A stretch of DNA of 64,000 bases from Hoyosella levis (GTDB taxonomy: Bacteria; Actinomycetota; Actinomycetes; Mycobacteriales; Mycobacteriaceae). Each line of letters starts with the position of its first letter. The stretch's first letter is position 1. The stretch covers positions 90,712 through 154,711 of the forward strand of contig NZ_BQYM01000011.1 of the NCBI RefSeq assembly GCF_026008515.1, given 5' to 3'. Under the pieces are notes generated by a model. That model was not told where the DNA came from, ran no database searches, and saw nothing but the letters and a program-made list of their open reading frames with translations. The position numbers and the translations under genes were made by a program. Of this stretch, positions 19,043-28,555 are shown one piece after another.

Positions 19043-20035
19043 ATGAGCGAGCCGATGCCCGAGCATCATCGCGAGACCGCCGAGCGTCACCTCCCGGTCA
19101 TGGCGGACCGGGCGGTCGAGCTGCTCGGCCCCGCGATCGATTCCCCTGGCTCGGTGCTGGTCGATGGAACGCTCGGGCTGGCTGGCCATGCGGAGCGCTT
19201 CCTCGTGGAGTACCCGGAGCTCGTGCTCGTGGGCCTCGACCGCGACACGAACGCGCTGCGGCTCGCTGGCGAGCGGCTGCGCCCGTTCCAGGACCGCGTC
19301 CATCTGGTCCATACCCGTTTCGACGACATCGACGACGCCTTGCAGCAAGCAGGGATCGCGGGTTCCGCGGTATCAGGGGTCCTTCTGGACCTCGGCGTCT
19401 CCTCGATGCAGCTCGATGAGCAGGATCGGGGCTTCTCCTACTCGACGGACGCGCCGCTCGACATGCGCATGGATACGACGTCGGAGCTGACGGCCGCGGA
19501 TGTGGTCAATACCTATAGCGCCGCCGACATCGCCCGGGTCCTCTCGATGTATGGCGAGGAGCGGTTCGCGAGACGGATCGCCGGAGAGATCGTCAAGCAG
19601 CGCGCGCAGGAACCGTTCACCACCAGCGGTCCGCTCGTAGAGCTCCTTTACCGGGCGATACCCGCGGCCACGCGGCGAACCGGCGGGCACCCCGCGAAAC
19701 GCACTTTCCAGGCCCTGCGGATCGAGGTCAATGGTGAGCTCGACGCCTTGCACGGGGTGCTCGGGCCCGCGCTTGACTCGCTCCGCATCGGCGGCCGCAT
19801 CGCCATCATGTCCTACCACTCGCTCGAGGATCGCATCGTCAAGCGGGCGCTCGCCGAGCGGTGCGCCTCCCGGACCCCACCCGGCCTGCCCGTCGAGCTA
19901 CCGGGCGCGGGACCCGAGTTCCGGCTCCTCACGCGCGGCGCGGAGCGAGCGAGCGAGGCGGAAGCCGCATCCAATCCTCGAGCGGTGCCCGTGAGGCTCC
20001 GGGCCGCTGAACGGATCGCAAGGAGAGAAGCATGA
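19043..20035 (+). CDS. rsmH: 16S rRNA (cytosine(1402)-N(4))-methyltransferase RsmH
   Basis: A 330-residue SAM-dependent methyltransferase that modifies C1402 of 16S rRNA. Motifs are [28 protein letters not shown] (SAM loop), [17 protein letters not shown] and [14 protein letters not shown] 19043 has AGGAG 5 nt upstream (19033-19037), so it is preferred over upstream starts at 18977 and 18992. The end overlaps the ftsL-like gene by 4 nt (ATGA). Confidence 0.94.
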   Translation: MSEPMPEHHRETAERHLPVMADRAVELLGPAIDSPGSVLVDGTLGLAGHAERFLVEYPELVLVGLDRDTNALRLAGERLRPFQDRVHLVHTRFDDIDDALQQAGIAGSAVSGVLLDLGVSSMQLDEQDRGFSYSTDAPLDMRMDTTSELTAADVVNTYSAADIARVLSMYGEERFARRIAGEIVKQRAQEPFTTSGPLVELLYRAIPAATRRTGGHPAKRTFQALRIEVNGELDALHGVLGPALDSLRIGGRIAIMSYHSLEDRIVKRALAERCASRTPPGLPVELPGAGPEFRLLTRGAERASEAEAASNPRAVPVRLRAAERIARREA

Positions 20036-20763
20036 CCACCTTCACCCCGCCGCGCAAGCGCAAGGACATCACGAGGCGCGGCAACAGGTCCGGTCCAGGA
20101 TCGGGGCTCTCGCCGGCCGCGCGGCGAGCCTACGAGCGCCGTTCCAGCCGGGATGGCGGATCGGCAGGGGCATCGCGGGCCCAGATCGCGAACGTCGTGC
20201 GGAGCCAGGCCAGCCGCATCCCCTTCGTCGCACTGATCATCGCGATGCTGGTCGCTGGGCTCGCGCTCACCTTGCTCCTGTCCACCCAAGCGGCGCAGCA
20301 GGCGTACCAGATCTCTGAGCAGAAGCTCGAGACCAAGAAGCTCTCCGAGACGAGGGAGGCGCTCTTTCGCGATGTCGCGCTCGGTCGCTCCGCCCCCGCG
20401 CTCGCTCAAGCGGCAGGGGAGCTGGGCATGATCCCCGCGCCCGCGCCGGCGTACCTGACCGTTGCCGCGGACGGAAGCGTGACCCTCCACGGCGAGCCTA
20501 CTGCCGCTTCGGGCTCGCCCCTGCCACCATTCAATATCGAGCCCGCGAATCCGTCCGAGACTGGTCCTCGGTCGGGCTCGGCGGAGCGCGAGCTCGAGGT
20601 AATGGTGCCGATTCCCGTCGATGAGCTGCCAACGCCCGGGCAGCTTCCAGCGCTTGGCCTCGACGGCGTGCCCGTGGAGACGCTGAGCCCCGTCGTTCCC
20701 GGGCCGGACGGCCCCACGAACGCAGTGAACCCAACACCGGAGAACAGCGCAGAGCAACCGTGA
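20032..20763 (+). CDS. ftsL: FtsL-like bitopic septal protein (Rv2164c type)
   Basis: A 243-residue protein. A basic cytoplasmic tail of about 65 residues is followed by one membrane helix ([19 protein letters not shown]) and a short coiled-coil ([19 protein letters not shown]), the FtsL arrangement. A long Pro/acidic extracellular tail then follows. FtsL links FtsQ and FtsW/PbpB in the divisome. Its place between rsmH and pbpB supports the call, since sequence identity among FtsL proteins is low. It starts in an ATGA overlap with rsmH and ends overlapping pbpB. Confidence 0.82.
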   Translation: MTTFTPPRKRKDITRRGNRSGPGSGLSPAARRAYERRSSRDGGSAGASRAQIANVVRSQASRIPFVALIIAMLVAGLALTLLLSTQAAQQAYQISEQKLETKKLSETREALFRDVALGRSAPALAQAAGELGMIPAPAPAYLTVAADGSVTLHGEPTAASGSPLPPFNIEPANPSETGPRSGSAERELEVMVPIPVDELPTPGQLPALGLDGVPVETLSPVVPGPDGPTNAVNPTPENSAEQP

Positions 20764-22640
20764 CGACTGGCCGTCCACAAGCACAACGTCCGCGAACGAA
20801 GCGCCCTAGGCGCGCTACCGCTCGCGCCACCACCGCAGGCCCGCGCTACCGCATAGCCGGACTTGCCATGTCCATGGCGCTGGGCCTGATCATCGTGCAA
20901 CTGATCAATGTGCAGGGAATCTCGGCGAGCAGGCTGTCCGAGCAGGCCGCGCTGCAGCGAACGGTGTCGCTGATCGATCCAGCAAAACGAGGCGCTATCA
21001 CGGATCGCGATGGCGCCATGCTGTCGTTCACCACCCAGGCGCGCGCGCTGACCTTCCAGCCGCAACGCATCCGCGAGCAGCTCGAGCAGCAGCAGGAGAC
21101 CGACCCCGAGGCGCCTGATCCGGACGCGCGGCTGCGGGAGATCGCACGTGGCGTGTCGAAGGCGCTCGACGAGCGTGTCACCGAGCGGACGCTGCGCCGC
21201 CAGCTCTTCAGCGACACCACCTTCGTCTACCTCGCGCGCAACGTCGATCCGGCCGTCGCCACCGACATCAGGGAGGAGTTCCCGGAGGTAGGTGCCGAGC
21301 GGCAGGATATCCGCCAGTACCCGGGTGGAGCGCTCGCCGCCAACGTTGTCGGCTCGACCGGCTGGGACGGCCACGGGCTGCTCGGTCTCGAGCGATCCAT
21401 GGATGCTCAGCTCGCCGGGCGCAATGGCTCGCGCACCTACGACCGCAGCGAGGATGGCGCCGTCATTCCTGGCAGCACGCGCGATGTCGTCCCGGCCGAG
21501 GATGGCGTGACGATCGAGCTGACCCTTGACAATGACGTGCAGTTCTTCGTGCAGCAACAGATCGAGATGGCGGTGGACCTTTCCGGCGCGCGCGCTGGTT
21601 CGATCCTGGTGCAGGACGCGGCCACTGGCGAGGTCATCGCGATCGCAAATGACGATACGTTCAACCCAGCGCTAGGACTCGCCTCCCCGGAGAACCAGGT
21701 CTCGGTGCTGGGCAACCCCGCGGTGAGCACGCCCTTCGAGCCAGGCTCGGTCGCGAAGATCGTGACGGCTGCCGCGGCCATAGAGGACGATCTCACCTCG
21801 CCCGACGAGGTCCTGCAGGTCGATGGCGAGATCGATATGGCTGGGGTCACCGTCAAGGATGCGTGGAAGCATGGTGTAGTCCCTTTCACGACGACGGGCA
21901 TCTTCGGCAAGTCATCCAACGTGGGCACCCTGATGCTGGCCAAGCGGATCGGCGAGGAACGGTTCGCGGAGATGCTGTGGCGATTCGGCGTGGGCCTGCC
22001 CACCGGCATCGAACTGCCTGGAGAGAGCACCGGCATGGTCCCGCCCCTCGACACCTGGGGCGGCGGCACCTTCGCCAACATGCCAATCGGGCAAGGCATG
22101 TCCATGACCCTGCTGCAGATGTCCGGCATCTACCAGGCCATCGCCAACGACGGCGTGCGCATCCCGCCGCGGATCATCAACGCGGTCGTTGATCCATCGG
22201 GCAACCGCACCGAACCGACGCCGCCCGAGCCTGTCCAGGTAGTGAGCCCGGAGACCGCCCGGATCGTGCGGGACATGTTCCGCAGCGTCGTCCAGTCCGA
22301 TCCCATGGGGTACCAGCAGGGAACGGGAGCATCCGCCGCCGTGCCGGGATACCAGATCTCGGGCAAGACGGGCACCGCCCAGCAGGTGGATCCCGATTGC
22401 AGTTGCTACTCCGATTCGCTGCACTGGATCACCTTTGCCGGCATGGCCCCCGCCGATGATCCCCGCTACGTGATCTCGATCATGCTCGACGCGCCAGTCC
22501 GGGGCGTCGATGGCGGTGGCGGCACCTCGGCGGCTCCGCTGTTCAGCACGGTCGCGTCCTGGCTGCTCCAGCGCGACAACGTGCCGCTCTCGCCCGAGGC
22601 GCCCCGCCTGGTCATCGACACCAGCGCGCCAGGCTTGTGA
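20760..22640 (+). CDS. pbpB: Septal peptidoglycan transpeptidase (class B penicillin-binding protein, FtsI/PBP3)
   Basis: Cross-links septal peptidoglycan with FtsW. 626 residues: basic N-tail, one membrane helix (about residues 33-53), dimerisation domain, then transpeptidase. The active-site serine is in EPGSVAKIV (SxxK; most homologs have STFK). SSN of SSNVG and KTGTA of SGKTGTAQQ complete the triad motifs. The GTG start overlaps ftsL by GTGA. A 142-bp gap without a gene precedes murE. Confidence 0.94.
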   Translation: MTTGRPQAQRPRTKRPRRATARATTAGPRYRIAGLAMSMALGLIIVQLINVQGISASRLSEQAALQRTVSLIDPAKRGAITDRDGAMLSFTTQARALTFQPQRIREQLEQQQETDPEAPDPDARLREIARGVSKALDERVTERTLRRQLFSDTTFVYLARNVDPAVATDIREEFPEVGAERQDIRQYPGGALAANVVGSTGWDGHGLLGLERSMDAQLAGRNGSRTYDRSEDGAVIPGSTRDVVPAEDGVTIELTLDNDVQFFVQQQIEMAVDLSGARAGSILVQDAATGEVIAIANDDTFNPALGLASPENQVSVLGNPAVSTPFEPGSVAKIVTAAAAIEDDLTSPDEVLQVDGEIDMAGVTVKDAWKHGVVPFTTTGIFGKSSNVGTLMLAKRIGEERFAEMLWRFGVGLPTGIELPGESTGMVPPLDTWGGGTFANMPIGQGMSMTLLQMSGIYQAIANDGVRIPPRIINAVVDPSGNRTEPTPPEPVQVVSPETARIVRDMFRSVVQSDPMGYQQGTGASAAVPGYQISGKTGTAQQVDPDCSCYSDSLHWITFAGMAPADDPRYVISIMLDAPVRGVDGGGGTSAAPLFSTVASWLLQRDNVPLSPEAPRLVIDTSAPGL

Positions 22641-22782
22641 GCAGCCCGAGCGAGGGACAACGGGACGATTCCCCCGGGCGCCGTGTGTGGCGCTGGGCGG
22701 GACGGTAACGTTTCGCAATGCCGGGCACGCGCCCGGACCTTGCCAGGACAGCACGACGCAGCGGATCGAGAGGAGCGGGCAC

Positions 22783-24417
22783 GTGGCCCACGGACAGCAC
22801 GCGAGGACCCCGCGCCCCACTACCCTCGCCCCCGTTCCTCTTGCCGAGCTAGCCAGCCTCGCGGGCGCCACGATCGATGACAATGCGGGACGTCCTCGTG
22901 ACGACCTCGACCCGGACCTCGACCCGGACCTCGACTCGGCCCTCAACGTGGCCGGAGTGGAGCTGCGAGCGCAAGACATTCGACCCGGGGACCTGTTCGC
23001 AGCGCTGCCCGGCGCGCGGGCGCACGGAGCCGCATTCGTTGACCAGGCTGTCGAGCACGGGGCCATCGCGGTGCTCACCGATGCCGCAGGCGCGGAGCTG
23101 ATCAAGCAGGCCGGCGTGCAGGTTCCGCTACTGCTCCACGAGGCTCCCCGCTCGGTACTGGGCGCGGTGGCCGCGCGGATCTATGGCAATCCGTCGGACC
23201 ACCTCACCCTCATCGGCATCACCGGCACCTCGGGCAAGACAACCACCGCGTACCTCGTCGAGGGCGGTCTCGCCGCGGCCGGGCACAAGGCCGGGCTGAT
23301 CGGGACCGTCGAGACGCGCATCGCCGGGGAACCCATCGCCAGCGCGCTCACTACCCCAGAGGCACCCCAGTTGCAGGCATTGCTCGCCGTGATGGTCGAG
23401 CGCGGCATCTCCCACGTCGTGATGGAGGTATCCAGCCATGCCCTCGCGCTCGGGCGCGTGGACGGCTGCCGGTTCGCGGTCGGCGGCTTCACCAACCTCT
23501 CCCAGGATCATCTCGATTTCCACAAGGACCTCGACGACTACTTCGGTGCCAAGGCGCAGCTCTTCGACGGCCGGTCGCGCCCGGCTGCGGAACGCGCGGT
23601 GATCTGCGTCGACGATCACTGGGGCAGCCGCATGACCGATCGCGCTACCGGTGAGGTGACCACCGTATCGGCCGATGGACACCTCGCCAGCTGGGTGGCG
23701 CGCGCCCCGGAGGTGACGGGCGTGGGGGTGCAGTCCTTCCTCGCCGAGACCGCTGCCGGCGCGCAGTATCCCGTCACGATCCTGTTGCCGGGCCGCTACA
23801 ACATCGCCAATGCGTTGCTGGCGCTCGCGCTGCTCGATGCGGCTGGCGTGGATCCCGCCGCCGCGGCCGCTGGGCTGGGCGAGGTGCAGGTGCCGGGCCG
23901 CATGGAGCGGGTCGACCGGGGCCAGCCGTTCCTCGCGGTCGTTGACTACGCCCACAAGCCAGGCGCCGTGGAGGCGGTTCTCGCGACGCTGCGCGGACAG
24001 GCGCGTGGCAAGATCGTCCTGGTGCTGGGCGCTGGTGGCAACCGGGACACCGGCAAGCGAGCGCCGATGGGGGCAGCGGCGGCTCGCGGCAGCGACCTGC
24101 TGGTGGTGACCGATGACAATCCCCGTGATGAGGATCCGGCAGCCATCCGGGCCGAGGTGGTCGCTGGGGCGCTGCAGGTAGCGGAGGCGGAGCGCGCCAC
24201 CATCGCGGAGACAGGTGATCGGCGCGCGGCCATCGTGGAGGCCGTGCGGTGGATCCACGCGCATGGCGTGGGCGATGACGTCGTAGTCGTCGCGGGCAAG
24301 GGCCACGAATCGGGACAGGAAGTGAAGGGCGTGAAGCAGCCGTTCGATGACAGGGTGGAACTAGCCGGGGCGATCGATGAGATCCTCGCTGCCACGACGA
24401 GCGAGGGCGTGCGATGA
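22783..24417 (+). CDS. murE: UDP-N-acetylmuramoyl-L-alanyl-D-glutamate--2,6-diaminopimelate ligase
   Basis: Adds meso-diaminopimelate to the peptidoglycan precursor. 544 residues with ATP loop GITGTSGKTTT (about 145-155), MEVSSHALALGR and FTNLSQDHLDFH. The DDNPRDE motif has the DNPR signature of mDAP-specific enzymes, which indicates mDAP peptidoglycan. GTG 22783 has GAGAGGAG 7 nt upstream; the frame is open from 22510 over the pbpB end. Residues 41-52 are a DLDP repeat (see the repeat entry). The stop overlaps the murF start (ATGA). Confidence 0.94.
   Translation: MAHGQHARTPRPTTLAPVPLAELASLAGATIDDNAGRPRDDLDPDLDPDLDSALNVAGVELRAQDIRPGDLFAALPGARAHGAAFVDQAVEHGAIAVLTDAAGAELIKQAGVQVPLLLHEAPRSVLGAVAARIYGNPSDHLTLIGITGTSGKTTTAYLVEGGLAAAGHKAGLIGTVETRIAGEPIASALTTPEAPQLQALLAVMVERGISHVVMEVSSHALALGRVDGCRFAVGGFTNLSQDHLDFHKDLDDYFGAKAQLFDGRSRPAAERAVICVDDHWGSRMTDRATGEVTTVSADGHLASWVARAPEVTGVGVQSFLAETAAGAQYPVTILLPGRYNIANALLALALLDAAGVDPAAAAAGLGEVQVPGRMERVDRGQPFLAVVDYAHKPGAVEAVLATLRGQARGKIVLVLGAGGNRDTGKRAPMGAAAARGSDLLVVTDDNPRDEDPAAIRAEVVAGALQVAEAERATIAETGDRRAAIVEAVRWIHAHGVGDDVVVVAGKGHESGQEVKGVKQPFDDRVELAGAIDEILAATTSEGVR
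22903..22938 (+). repeat. Three 12-bp tandem units inside murE
   Basis: Unit GACCTCGACCCG at 22903-22914 and 22915-22926, with a third copy at 22927-22938 carrying one C-to-T change. They encode DLDP-DLDP-DLDS in the N-terminal region, outside the catalytic core. This looks like slippage-prone sequence. Confidence 0.8.
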
Positions 24418-25958
24418 TCCCGATGACGTTGCGGCGGATCGCCGAGGTCGTCGGCGGCGAGCTGCACGACGTGCCGGACGACTCGGTGGAGGTCACCGGT
24501 GCCGTGGAGTTCGATTCCCGCAAGGTCGAGCAGGGCGATCTCTTCCTAGCGCTGCCTGGAGCGGCTGTCGACGGGCACGAGTTCGCTGGGCGTGCTGTCG
24601 AGGCTGGGGCGGTCGCGGTGCTCGCGGCGCGCCCGGTCGGGGTGCCTGCCATCGTGGCTCCGCCGAGCACCGGGCAGCAGGGCGGGGAATGGGCTGGCAC
24701 GGCCATGGCGCTCGAGCATGACACCGATGGGTCGGGCGCCGCGGTGCTCGCGGCCTTCGCGCGGCTCGCCCGGGCCAGCGTGGACGCCCTCGCCCACGAC
24801 CACGGCCTCACGGTGGTGGGGGTGACCGGCTCAGCAGGAAAGACCTCGACCAAGGACTTGATCGCGGCGACGCTGGCGCCGCTGGGTTCCGTCATCGCGC
24901 CGCCTGGATCGTTCAACAACGAGATCGGCCACCCCTGGACGGCGCTGCGAGCTACCGGGGACACTGACTTCCTCGTGCTGGAGATGTCGGCCCGGGGCCC
25001 GGGCCACATCGCGGCGCTCGCGGAGACGGCCCCGCCCCGGATCGGCGTGGTGCTCAATGTCGGCACCGCCCATCTCGGCGAGTTCGGCAGCCGCGAGATG
25101 ATCGCCCGGACAAAGGGCGAGCTCCCCGAATCGCTGCCGCCGGCTGATCAGGGCGGCGTCGCGATCCTCAACGCGGACGATCCGCTCGTTGCCGCGATGG
25201 CCGAGCGGACCTCGGCCCGGGTCGTGCTCGTGGGGCAGTCGGAGCAGTCACACGTGCGGGCCGTTGACCTCACCCTCGATGATCAGGCGCGCGCCACGTT
25301 CCAGCTCGTCACGCCGGACGGGGAGATCCCGGTCCGGCTCGCCGTCCACGGCGAGCACCTCGTGACCAACGCGTTGTGCGCGGCCGCCGTAGCGCTGGAG
25401 TGCGGCGCGACGCTGCAGCAGGTCGCGGACGCCCTCGCTGGCGCCAAGGGCGCATCGGGGCGACGCATGGAGGTCACTGAGCGCGCGGATGGCGTGATCA
25501 TCATCAACGATTCCTACAACGCCAATCCGGATGCGGTGCGGGCCGCGCTGAAGGCCCTGGTCACGATGGGACGCAGCGGCAAGCAGCGGCAGCGGTGCTG
25601 GGCCGTGCTCGGCGAGATGGGCGAGCTCGGGGATGAGTCGGTGGTCGAGCATGATCGGATCGGGCGGCAAGCAGTCCGGCTGCTCATCGACCGGCTCCTC
25701 GTGGTCGGAACAGGGCGCCCCTCGCACGCGATGCACCAGGGAGCCGTCATGGAGGGTTCGTGGAACAACGAATCACTGCTCGTCGATGATGCTGATGCCG
25801 CGCTCGCCATTCTGCGGGATGAGCTCGCGCCCGGCGACATCGTCCTGGTGAAAGCGTCGAAAGCAGTGGGCCTGTGGACGGTCGCGGAAGCGCTGATCGC
25901 CGATGCCCCGGCAGCTCCTGCCACTGAATCCGCGGACGGAACGGAGAACCTCCAGTGA
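24414..25958 (+). CDS. murF: UDP-N-acetylmuramoyl-tripeptide--D-alanyl-D-alanine ligase
   Basis: Adds D-Ala-D-Ala to complete the UDP-MurNAc-pentapeptide. 514 residues with [17 protein letters not shown] in the N-domain, ATP loop [24 protein letters not shown] and [14 protein letters not shown] 24414 overlaps murE (ATGA); ATG 24423 is an alternative start matching many homologs (MTLRRIAEV). The end overlaps mraY by GTGA. Confidence 0.94.
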   Translation: MIPMTLRRIAEVVGGELHDVPDDSVEVTGAVEFDSRKVEQGDLFLALPGAAVDGHEFAGRAVEAGAVAVLAARPVGVPAIVAPPSTGQQGGEWAGTAMALEHDTDGSGAAVLAAFARLARASVDALAHDHGLTVVGVTGSAGKTSTKDLIAATLAPLGSVIAPPGSFNNEIGHPWTALRATGDTDFLVLEMSARGPGHIAALAETAPPRIGVVLNVGTAHLGEFGSREMIARTKGELPESLPPADQGGVAILNADDPLVAAMAERTSARVVLVGQSEQSHVRAVDLTLDDQARATFQLVTPDGEIPVRLAVHGEHLVTNALCAAAVALECGATLQQVADALAGAKGASGRRMEVTERADGVIIINDSYNANPDAVRAALKALVTMGRSGKQRQRCWAVLGEMGELGDESVVEHDRIGRQAVRLLIDRLLVVGTGRPSHAMHQGAVMEGSWNNESLLVDDADAALAILRDELAPGDIVLVKASKAVGLWTVAEALIADAPAAPATESADGTENLQ

Positions 25959-27037
25959 CACAGATCCTGATCGCGGGCGGGCTGGCCCTCGCGGTGTCCA
26001 TCCTGCTCACCCCGGTGCTGATCCGGATCCTCTCGAGGCAGGGCCTTGGCCAGGAGATCCGCGTAGACGGACCACAGTCGCACCACTCCAAGCGCGGTAC
26101 CCCCTCGATGGGTGGCATCGCGATCGTGGTGGGCATCTGGGTGGGCTACTTCGGCTCGCACCTGTTTGGCATCGGCTTCGACGGCGAGGGCCCCACGGCA
26201 TCGGGCATGGTGGTGCTCGGCCTCACCACGATGCTGGGCGGTGTCGGATTCCTCGATGACTACATCAAGATCCGCAAGCAGCGCAACCTCGGCCTCAACA
26301 AGACCTCGAAGCTGGTGGGACAGCTTGCCGCAGCGGTGATCTTCGGCGTGCTGCTGCTGCGGTTCCGCAACGAGGAGGGGCTCACTCCCGCGAGCCCCAA
26401 CCTCTCGTACGTGCGCGAGATCTCGACGATGTCGATGTCCGCGCTGCTGTTCGTCATCTTCGTGTACTTCGTGGTCACGGCATGGTCGAACGCGGTCAAC
26501 TTCACCGATGGCCTCGACGGCCTCGCCGCCGGTACCACCGCGATGGTGGTGGGCGCATACGTGATCATCACCTTCTGGCAGTACCGCAACTCCTGCGCGA
26601 ACGAGATCACCGCGGGCTGCTATCACGTGCGTGATCCGCTCGACATCGCGATCCTCTGTGCCGCGGCAGGTGGCGCGTGCATCGGCTTCCTGTGGTGGAA
26701 CGCCGCTCCGGCCAAGATCTTCATGGGCGACACCGGCTCCCTCGCGCTTGGCGGCCTCATCGCCGGCGTCTCCCTGACCACGAGCACCGCGCTGCTGATG
26801 ATCATCGTCGGCGCGATCTTCGTCGCTGAGTTCCTGTCCGTCGTCATCCAGATCGCGGTGTTCCGCACAACCGGGCGACGCGTGTTCCGCATGGCCCCGT
26901 TCCATCACCACTTCGAGCTCGGCGGCTGGGCCGAGACCACCGTCATCATCCGGTTCTGGCTGCTCACTGCAATCGCCTGCGCGCTCGGCATCGGCCTGTT
27001 CTACGGCGAGTGGGTCGCGACATCAGGGGGCCTGTGA
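25955..27037 (+). CDS. mraY: Phospho-N-acetylmuramoyl-pentapeptide transferase
   Basis: Transfers phospho-MurNAc-pentapeptide to undecaprenyl phosphate, forming lipid I at the membrane. 360 residues with about 10 membrane helices. Signature motifs are the DDYIKI loop, [22 protein letters not shown] and the HHH cluster in [12 protein letters not shown]. The GTG start overlaps murF. It is followed after 3 bp by murD. Confidence 0.95.
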   Translation: MTQILIAGGLALAVSILLTPVLIRILSRQGLGQEIRVDGPQSHHSKRGTPSMGGIAIVVGIWVGYFGSHLFGIGFDGEGPTASGMVVLGLTTMLGGVGFLDDYIKIRKQRNLGLNKTSKLVGQLAAAVIFGVLLLRFRNEEGLTPASPNLSYVREISTMSMSALLFVIFVYFVVTAWSNAVNFTDGLDGLAAGTTAMVVGAYVIITFWQYRNSCANEITAGCYHVRDPLDIAILCAAAGGACIGFLWWNAAPAKIFMGDTGSLALGGLIAGVSLTTSTALLMIIVGAIFVAEFLSVVIQIAVFRTTGRRVFRMAPFHHHFELGGWAETTVIIRFWLLTAIACALGIGLFYGEWVATSGGL

Positions 27038-27040
27038 TCC

Positions 27041-28555
27041 ATGAGCGAGCCTTCGATCAGTGAGCTCGGTGGCCTGGCTGTCACTGTCGCGGGAGCAGGC
27101 GTCTCCGGCCTCGCCACGGTCCGTGCCCTGCTGCGCCTCGGCGCGGTCGTGCGGATCGTCGATACCCGGCAGGAAGCCCTCGACCCGGCCGTCGCGCTCG
27201 GCGCCACCGGCATCCTTCTTGCCACCCCTGGCGATGTTCCGGACGCGGCGCTCGACGGTGCCCGGTTGGTAGTGACGAGCCCGGGCTGGCGGCCCGATGC
27301 GCCCCTGCTCGACCGTGCCACTGGGCTCGGCATCCCAGTCTGGGGCGATGTCGAGCTGGCCTGGCGGCTGGACCAGTCCGGAATCCTTGGCCCCGCCCGG
27401 ACCTGGCTGGCCATCACCGGCACCAACGGCAAGACCACGACGACCACCATGGTCCACTCGATCCTGACCGCCGCGGGCCTGCGCAGCACCGCCTGCGGCA
27501 ATATCGGATTGCCCCTGCTCGACGCCCTCGCCGCTGGCATCGGTGACGAGCCCGGCGAGCGCAATGATGTCCTCGCCATCGAGCTCTCCTCGTTCCAGCT
27601 GCACTGGGCCCCGTCGATCCGGCCCACGGCTGGCGTCATCCTCAACATCGCCGAGGACCACCTCGACTGGCATGGCGGCATGGATGCCTACACCGTCGCC
27701 AAGCTGCAGGCCGTCACCGGTGATGTCGGCGTGCTGGGCCTCGACGACCCCGTGGCCAGCCAACTCGTGGATCGCGCGACAGCCGCGCGCATCGTGGGGT
27801 TCCGGCTGGGCGCGCCAGCCGCTGGCGAGATCGGCATCAAGGATGGCGAGCTCGTTGATCGCGCGTTCGCGGACGAACTCGTGCTGCTCCCAGCCGCGGA
27901 GGTGCGCCCCAATGGCCGTCCGGGCCTGCTCGATGGGCTTGCTGCGGCTGCGCTCGCCCGCGCTATCGGCATCGGGGCCAGCGCTATCGCCGAGGGCTTG
28001 CGCTCGCACGAGACCGGGCCGCACCGCAATGCGATCATCGCCACCGTGGCGGGGGTCCGCTACGTCGACGATTCCAAGGCCACCAATCCCCATGCCGCGG
28101 AGGCATCGCTCACGACCTATGAGCGAGTGGTATGGATCGCTGGCGGCCTGCTCAAGGGTGCATCGGTCGAGGAGCTCGTGCCTGTGGTCCGGGATCGGCT
28201 CGCTGCTGCCATCGTGATGGGCGCCGATCGGGCCGCGATCATCGAGTCAATACAGCGACACGCCCCCGAGGTTCCGGTCGTCGAGGTCGCGGCAGGCCAC
28301 GATGGACTTGTGATGGCGACACTGATCAACCCCGGCGGCGCGCCCGTCCCCGCGCTCGAGATTCCTGGCCTCGACGCCGGCGAAGCGGTCGCGGACGCGG
28401 TGATGCGCCAGGCTGTCGCTGCCGCGCGCGCGTTCGCCCAGCGTGGCGATGCCGTCGTGCTCGCGCCCGCCGCCGCCTCCCTCGACATGTTCCGCGACTA
28501 CGGTCATCGCGGGCGCAGCTTCGCCGAGGCAGTCACCGCGGGGGCGCGGTCCTGA
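27041..28555 (+). CDS. murD: UDP-N-acetylmuramoylalanine--D-glutamate ligase
   Basis: Adds D-glutamate to UDP-MurNAc-L-Ala. 504 residues: N-terminal Rossmann domain (VAGAGVSGLATVRAL), ATP loop ITGTNGKTTTTT, ELSSFQLH, NIAEDHLDWH and DDSKATNPHA. ATG 27041 has AGGGGG upstream. Its last base is shared with the ftsW start (TGATG). Confidence 0.95.
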   Translation: MSEPSISELGGLAVTVAGAGVSGLATVRALLRLGAVVRIVDTRQEALDPAVALGATGILLATPGDVPDAALDGARLVVTSPGWRPDAPLLDRATGLGIPVWGDVELAWRLDQSGILGPARTWLAITGTNGKTTTTTMVHSILTAAGLRSTACGNIGLPLLDALAAGIGDEPGERNDVLAIELSSFQLHWAPSIRPTAGVILNIAEDHLDWHGGMDAYTVAKLQAVTGDVGVLGLDDPVASQLVDRATAARIVGFRLGAPAAGEIGIKDGELVDRAFADELVLLPAAEVRPNGRPGLLDGLAAAALARAIGIGASAIAEGLRSHETGPHRNAIIATVAGVRYVDDSKATNPHAAEASLTTYERVVWIAGGLLKGASVEELVPVVRDRLAAAIVMGADRAAIIESIQRHAPEVPVVEVAAGHDGLVMATLINPGGAPVPALEIPGLDAGEAVADAVMRQAVAAARAFAQRGDAVVLAPAAASLDMFRDYGHRGRSFAEAVTAGARS

